Assembly (NCBI RefSeq): GCF_019059575.1
Contig: NW_024881965.1
Location: 1-64,000 of the forward strand
Direction of reading: 5' to 3'
DNA length: 64,000 nt
Source: Amphibalanus amphitrite
Taxonomy: Eukaryota > Arthropoda > Thecostraca > Balanomorpha > Balanidae
Under the pieces are notes generated by a model that did no database searches, was not told where the DNA came from, and was given only the letters and a program-made list of their open reading frames with translations. How positions within the stretch are numbered: the stretch's first letter is position 1; the number at the start of each line of letters is the position of its first letter. The position numbers were made by a program, and so were the translations under genes. This document shows positions 60,062 through 64,000 of the stretch, in pieces.

Positions 60062-60571
60062 ATGTCGGATTTTGCTGAATTTAAAGGCAGTGCGGTGTGG
60101 GAACATTATCTAAGAAGTCAAGATGGCCACACAGCAAAGTGTCGTCTTTGTAAAAAGGTACTGAAAATATCTGGAGGTTCCACCAAAGGACTTCACGTCC
60201 ATACAGAAGTGATGGACGCTGATGATCCTGAATCAGCGCCGTCTCTTCAGTCGATGCTTCAACAAGCTCTAGATGAGGTTAGAGATCCAGAGCAAGGCAC
60301 CAGTTCATGCCCGTCTGGGATTAACTTTTCGCAATCTTCTCTGATGATGACGAAGGCCATAAGGAAAGAATTGGAAAATTTACCTATCTCAGGAAGGACA
60401 GGCATGGTAGCGCTGTCCTACAACTGGCTGAAGGGCATAGTTCCTACGAGTGTTGAATCGGAACGAGTGTTTTCCACTGTCGGGAATATCGTCACAAAAG
60501 TGCGGTCGAGTCTCGGCGACGAAGTCGTTGATGCACTTTGCTTCCTCAAGTGCTACTACCGTAACAAGTGA
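60062..60571 (+). CDS. BED-finger/hATC fusion from a deleted hAT transposase (169 aa)
   Basis: hAT transposases have an N-terminal BED zinc finger that binds the termini, a long RNase-H-like catalytic core, and a C-terminal dimerisation (hATC) region. Here residues 1-48 form the start of a BED finger: VWEHYL at 12-17, Cys27 and Cys30, LHVH with His45 and His47. The normal second histidine pair of the finger is truncated. Residues about 118-169 match hATC: SYNWLKG, then PTSVESERVFSTVGN and LDAL-type CFLKCYY. About 70 residues of unassigned acidic linker join the two, and the catalytic core (normally several hundred residues) is absent. The frame is nonetheless intact, and the start ATG has AAA upstream. 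It cannot be a transposase; it may bind or dimerise with full-length transposase. Confidence 0.88.
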   Translation: MSDFAEFKGSAVWEHYLRSQDGHTAKCRLCKKVLKISGGSTKGLHVHTEVMDADDPESAPSLQSMLQQALDEVRDPEQGTSSCPSGINFSQSSLMMTKAIRKELENLPISGRTGMVALSYNWLKGIVPTSVESERVFSTVGNIVTKVRSSLGDEVVDALCFLKCYYRNK

Positions 60572-60790
60572 ATGTGACCAGGACATGCTGCTGGTCAGAC
60601 GACCACAATCCGTAGGCACGTCTACTGTATCCTGACTCGAAATATAAACAAGAAATACAATGATCAATGTCATTCATGCTCTTATATTTGTTCGGGGTGA
60701 AGGTGTATGCCTGGTATTGTGTTTATGATGGTAAGGATGCGACATATACATACGATATTGCAAGAAAATTCTGCTTTGTAGACAGGTTAG

Positions 60791-60796
60791 AATAAA
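60791..60796 (+). promoter_or_regulatory. Poly(A) signal AATAAA inside the hAT element
   Basis: AATAAA lies about 220 nt after the ORF stop and just before the right subterminal repeats. Confidence 0.55.
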
Positions 60797-61800
60797 AACT
60801 GCTCAATCCCGGGATCCCGGGATATCCCGGGATTGCATTTCTAAAATCCCGGGATCCCGGGATTGCCAAAAAGTCCCGGGATTATCAGCCCTAGTTGCTA
60901 GGGTATTTCGCCACCCACCGTTTGCTGGGGGGGGGGGGGGGGCGTTAAACGCCCCCAGCCCAATAGGCGCAGCGAAACGCACGAGGCGGCAAACGAAAGA
61001 ACGCGACGAGACGCTTCAGATTAGTACTTTAAAGTTGAATTTTGAGGTCACAGGTCGGGTCAATGTCAGGTCAAACACCTGAAATCGGGCTTTCAGTAGC
61101 TCATGGACTTCAGGACTTCGCAATGAGCGCCTCTCGTCATAAACTCTGTCAAAACGGTGCACAATCCATCATATAAGGCCTACAAGAGTGTCAGTCCCAT
61201 GTAGGGGTCAGTCAAGTATAGGGCAGGGTCAAGGTCAGGTCAACCGGGTAGGCACATATCCCCGAAAATCAAAACTGATATTCGCAGCCTGTGACACATG
61301 TTTTATGGGTAATTTGGGGCGTAGAACAAGACGGTGACATTCATTTTATCATATGTGTACGTGTTTGGCTCAGAGAGTTCAATTTAAGAAATGTATGTAT
61401 CATGGTCGTGAAGTAGTCACGAGAAATTGCCAAGATTCAGATCAAGATGTTGGCAAATGCGAAACGATAATCAATAAACGAAGATAGCCATTTGATTGTT
61501 TATGGTATTGGCAGTCTAATGCCGTTTACGGCATGTCTGTATGTCTATTCTGTGATTTTATATGATTTTTTGAACATATGCCGTTTTTGGTCGAAAACCA
61601 GAAATCATGACGTCACTAAAACCTCGATATCTCAAATTTTTTTCCGACCGATTTTTTTGAAATTTTGTCACAATAGACTTCAATCAATTCCGTACAGGTA
61701 CCCCAAAATTTGGCGCGCCGCAGGCGCGCCGTTTTTATGCTATGGCCCGGCGAAAAAGTGGGGGCGTTTAACGCCCCCCCCCCAGCAACTCGCGGGTTAA

Positions 61801-64000
61801 CCTGCGCCCCGTAGGACTATCGGCGGATCCTCCCACCCGTAGAGGGAAACGTTTCGGCCCCCTCCTAAGTTCTCGGAAATTTGCCGGCTGCTTTTCATAA
61901 AATACAAACGGCGTTCGATGGCCCCACCGCGGAACTCTCTTGTGACCAAATTTGACTGACCTCAGTCCAACCGATGACGTCACAGGTCAGGTCAAAGGTC
62001 GCATTTTCATCGTTAACAGGCATTTCAAGCGATGCGTTAAGAAATCAAGTAAATTGGCAAGTTATTAAAAAATAATTGATGGAGAATTGTTCGTCAAACA
62101 CATATTTTGCTATCTGAGGTCACTGATACCAGGTTAGCCCGCGCCCCGTTGGGCTCTGCCGAGCAACGCGCCCCGTTGGGGGGGGGGCATTTTGGCCCCC
62201 CCCCCTAAGATCTCGAGAACCACGCAACGTAGCGACAAGCGGCAAAGGGTGTTGGATAGCCCTATCAGGGAACTACCTTGTGACCCAATTTTATTGACCT
62301 AGGTCAAACCGATGACGTCACAGGTCAGGTCAAAGGTCGAATTTTCACCGTTTACAGGCATTTCAAGAAATGCGTTGTAAAATCGAGTAAAATGCATTTC
62401 ATTGAAAATCATCGATGGGGAAATGTTCTTCAAACACATATTTTGCTAGTTGAGGTCACTGATACCAGGTCAGGTCACTGAGGTCAGGTCACTGGGGGGT
62501 CACAATATGAAAGTGTCGTGTGATACATGTTTTATGGTCCATTTTACATGACAAATGCGATTATGTGGGTCAGGCAGCCTTTGGGGCCAGCTTAGGTCAC
62601 GTTTTGGTCAAGGTCAGGTCAAGGTCAGGTCAAGGTCAGGTCAAATAAGGCCAAATTTCAAAGTTGATATTTTTGCATAAAATGGGTATTGAATCGATGC
62701 AGCTCGTCACGGGGAGTTCAATGGTGGTCTTTGTTTTGCCGTACGAGGTCTAGAATCGCTAAAAATTGAGTTCAAAAATTTGACGTCATCATTTTTGAAC
62801 AGTTTTTTCGCTATAACTTGGCCAAAAAACGAGATATCGATCTGAAATTTGGTATGTATATAGAAGAGCGCAGGGACTATCACATATATTCCGGTTTTTT
62901 TCGAAATTCGGAAAAATTTTGGATTTTTTTTTTAGTTTTTCTAAAAAAATCAATTTTTGGAATTTTTTTGGGTCCCAAACCCAAAATTTTGAAAATCCGA
63001 GATAGCAGTTTTGTAGCGCCGCTTTTTGTCTATTAGACCATATAAAGAACTTTGAAATTGCTTGATAACTGTAGATTTGGTGAGCATTTCAAGATTGCAT
63101 GTTTTTGCTCATTTTTGCTCGAACATGACCTCAGTTTGACCTCAATAACTCCTGACCTAAGGTGACCTAAGACTTGAAATTTGGTGTGAAGGTGTCAAAT
63201 TGATGCCCGGAAAGGTACTGAAAATTTGGCGGCGCTGCGCGCCGCCGTTTTCTTGCTATTCAGGAAAAACCACAGGGGGGCCAAAATGGTCCCCCCAACG
63301 GGGCGAGGGTTAGGTCACAGAGGTCAGGTCACAGAGGGCACACAAGTGTCGTGTGATGTTGTTTTATGGTCCATTTTACATGACAAATGCGATTATGTGG
63401 GTCAGGCAACCTTTGGGCCAGTTTAGGTTATGTTCTGGTGAAGGTCAGGTCAAGGTCAGGTCAAATTAGGTCAAAGTTCAAGGTTGATATTTTTGCATGA
63501 ACATTCGATGCAACTCGTCACGGGAAGTGTAATGGTCGTCTTTGTTTTGAGCTACGTGATCTAGCATTGCCAACAATTGAGTTTTTAAATTTGACTTCAT
63601 CATTTTTGAAGTTTTTGTTTCGCTATAACGTGGCGAAAAAGAGGTATCAATCTGAAATTTGGTATGTGGATAGAAAACGGTAGGTACTATTATACATATT
63701 CCGTTTTTTAAAATTCGAAATTTTTTTGGAGATTTTTGGCTCCTATATCTAAACCATCACTTTTTTATTTTTGAGGGTCAAAATCCAAAAATTTCAAAAA
63801 AAAATTTATAAAGCAGTTTTATTGCCCTGTTTATTCTACATTCTGTATTCTAAACATTCTGTATTCTTTTATGTATTATTACATTCTGTATTCTGTTATT
63901 CTAAACGGCGGCGCGGAGCGCCGCCGTTTTTGGTACATCTTATCATACATCAATTCTACACATGTTGTGAAAATTTCAGACCAAGGTCATTCAAGGTCAG
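61801..64000. mobile_element. piggyBac-like element S, cut by the window edge, hosting element T
   Basis: It begins CCTGCGCCCCGTAGG directly after the TTAA shared with element R. Its sequence runs to 62133, is interrupted by element T, and resumes at 63314 in register (AGGTCA array, then GTCGTGTGATG). It continues to the window end with a CGGCGGCGCGGAGCGCCGCC hairpin at about 63906. The right terminus is not in the window. Confidence 0.75.
62138..63309. mobile_element. piggyBac-like element T nested in S, TSD TTAG
   Basis: TTAG flanks both sides (62134-62137, 63310-63313). The left end carries the motif twice (CCCGCGCCCCGTTGGG, then CGCGCCCCGTTGGGG after about 13 nt); the right end CCAACGGGGCGAGGG carries it once. 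It is the uninterrupted inverted homologue of 4223-6335, including AGGTCA arrays at 62466-62505 and 62608-62645. Confidence 0.9.

Larger units (their letters stand above)
59464..60893 (+). mobile_element. Internally deleted hAT transposon, TSD GTTGCTAG
   Basis: Perfect 19-bp terminal inverted repeats TAGGGCTGATAATCCCGGG bound 1430 bp. A perfect 8-bp duplication GTTGCTAG flanks them (59456-59463, 60894-60901). Multiple ATCCCGGGAT subterminal repeats lie inside each end, as expected of transposase-binding clusters in hAT elements. One ORF (60062-60571) and a downstream AATAAA (60791-60796) give it a complete short transcription unit. Confidence 0.95.
59449..61796. mobile_element. piggyBac-like element R, TSD TTAA, split by a hAT element
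   Basis: TTAA flanks both sides (59445-59448, 61797-61800). The left end CCCGGCAGTTGCTAG is cut at 59463 by the hAT insertion and resumes at 60894. The right end is CCAGCAACTCGCGGG. Both ends have a hairpin with core CGTTAAACG. The left end carries the TTGCT-containing motif twice. The body (60902-61796) has a few AGGTCA runs, TGACGTCA, and a 10-bp inverted GGCGCGCC block near the right end. Confidence 0.85.

Overview
The window is eukaryotic, repeat-rich and gene-poor. Interrupted coding exons with GT-AG introns, a tRNA-headed SINE, hAT and Transib-type DNA transposons, dozens of small TIR elements and long dinucleotide microsatellites point to an invertebrate metazoan. The coding sequence is GC-biased. 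An arthropod, perhaps a crustacean, is my guess; the sequence does not fix it.

Gene content. One gene is clear: the 3' part of a discoidin-domain-receptor (DDR)-like receptor tyrosine kinase on the minus strand. Six phase-compatible exons lie between 55605 and 40728. Joined, they encode about 274 residues: most of the kinase domain from beta3 to the C-terminus. The glycine-loop, transmembrane and discoidin exons were not found and probably lie to the right of the window. The kinase has HKD for HRD, DTG for DFG and a displaced or lost VAVK lysine, so it may be a pseudokinase. A run of degenerate 3' splice-site copies sits directly before its last exon. Two further single exons are candidates (13145-13417 minus, 35139-35295 plus), and I recognise neither product. 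The only other credible ORF (60062-60571 plus) belongs to a deleted hAT transposon; it joins a partial BED finger to the C-terminal dimerisation domain.

Mobile elements. From about 4.2 kb to the right end the window holds roughly twenty piggyBac-like non-autonomous elements (0.4-2.3 kb). They begin CCC and end GGG and sit in 4-bp target duplications (TTAA, ATAA, ATAT, TTAG). They share an architecture I have not seen described. One end carries the terminal motif once; the other carries it twice, split by a short spacer. Both ends are followed by a G-run/C-run hairpin with a family-specific core. Their interiors are packed with AGGTCA/TGACCT half-sites and TGACGTCA sites. Elements are nested (25239-26399 in 24924-27257; 62138-63309 in 61801-64000) or chained through shared TTAA (16533-21717, 23547-24805, 59449-61801). 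Also present are a Kolobok-like 2.4-kb element with a long palindrome, a Transib-like element, three hAT elements with perfect 8-bp duplications, a SINE, and minor MITEs.

Layout. 1-4.2 kb: unannotated, (GA)n. 4.2-11.1 kb: MITEs, GC-rich stretch. 11.1-16.5 kb: (CT)n tracts, minisatellite, candidate exon, tandem element. 16.5-29.8 kb: dense transposon field. 30-39.7 kb: mostly unannotated, with two MITEs and a candidate exon. 39.7-55.6 kb: DDR gene with element-filled introns. 55.6-59.4 kb: probable upstream DDR intron with tandem repeats. 59.4-64 kb: nested transposons.
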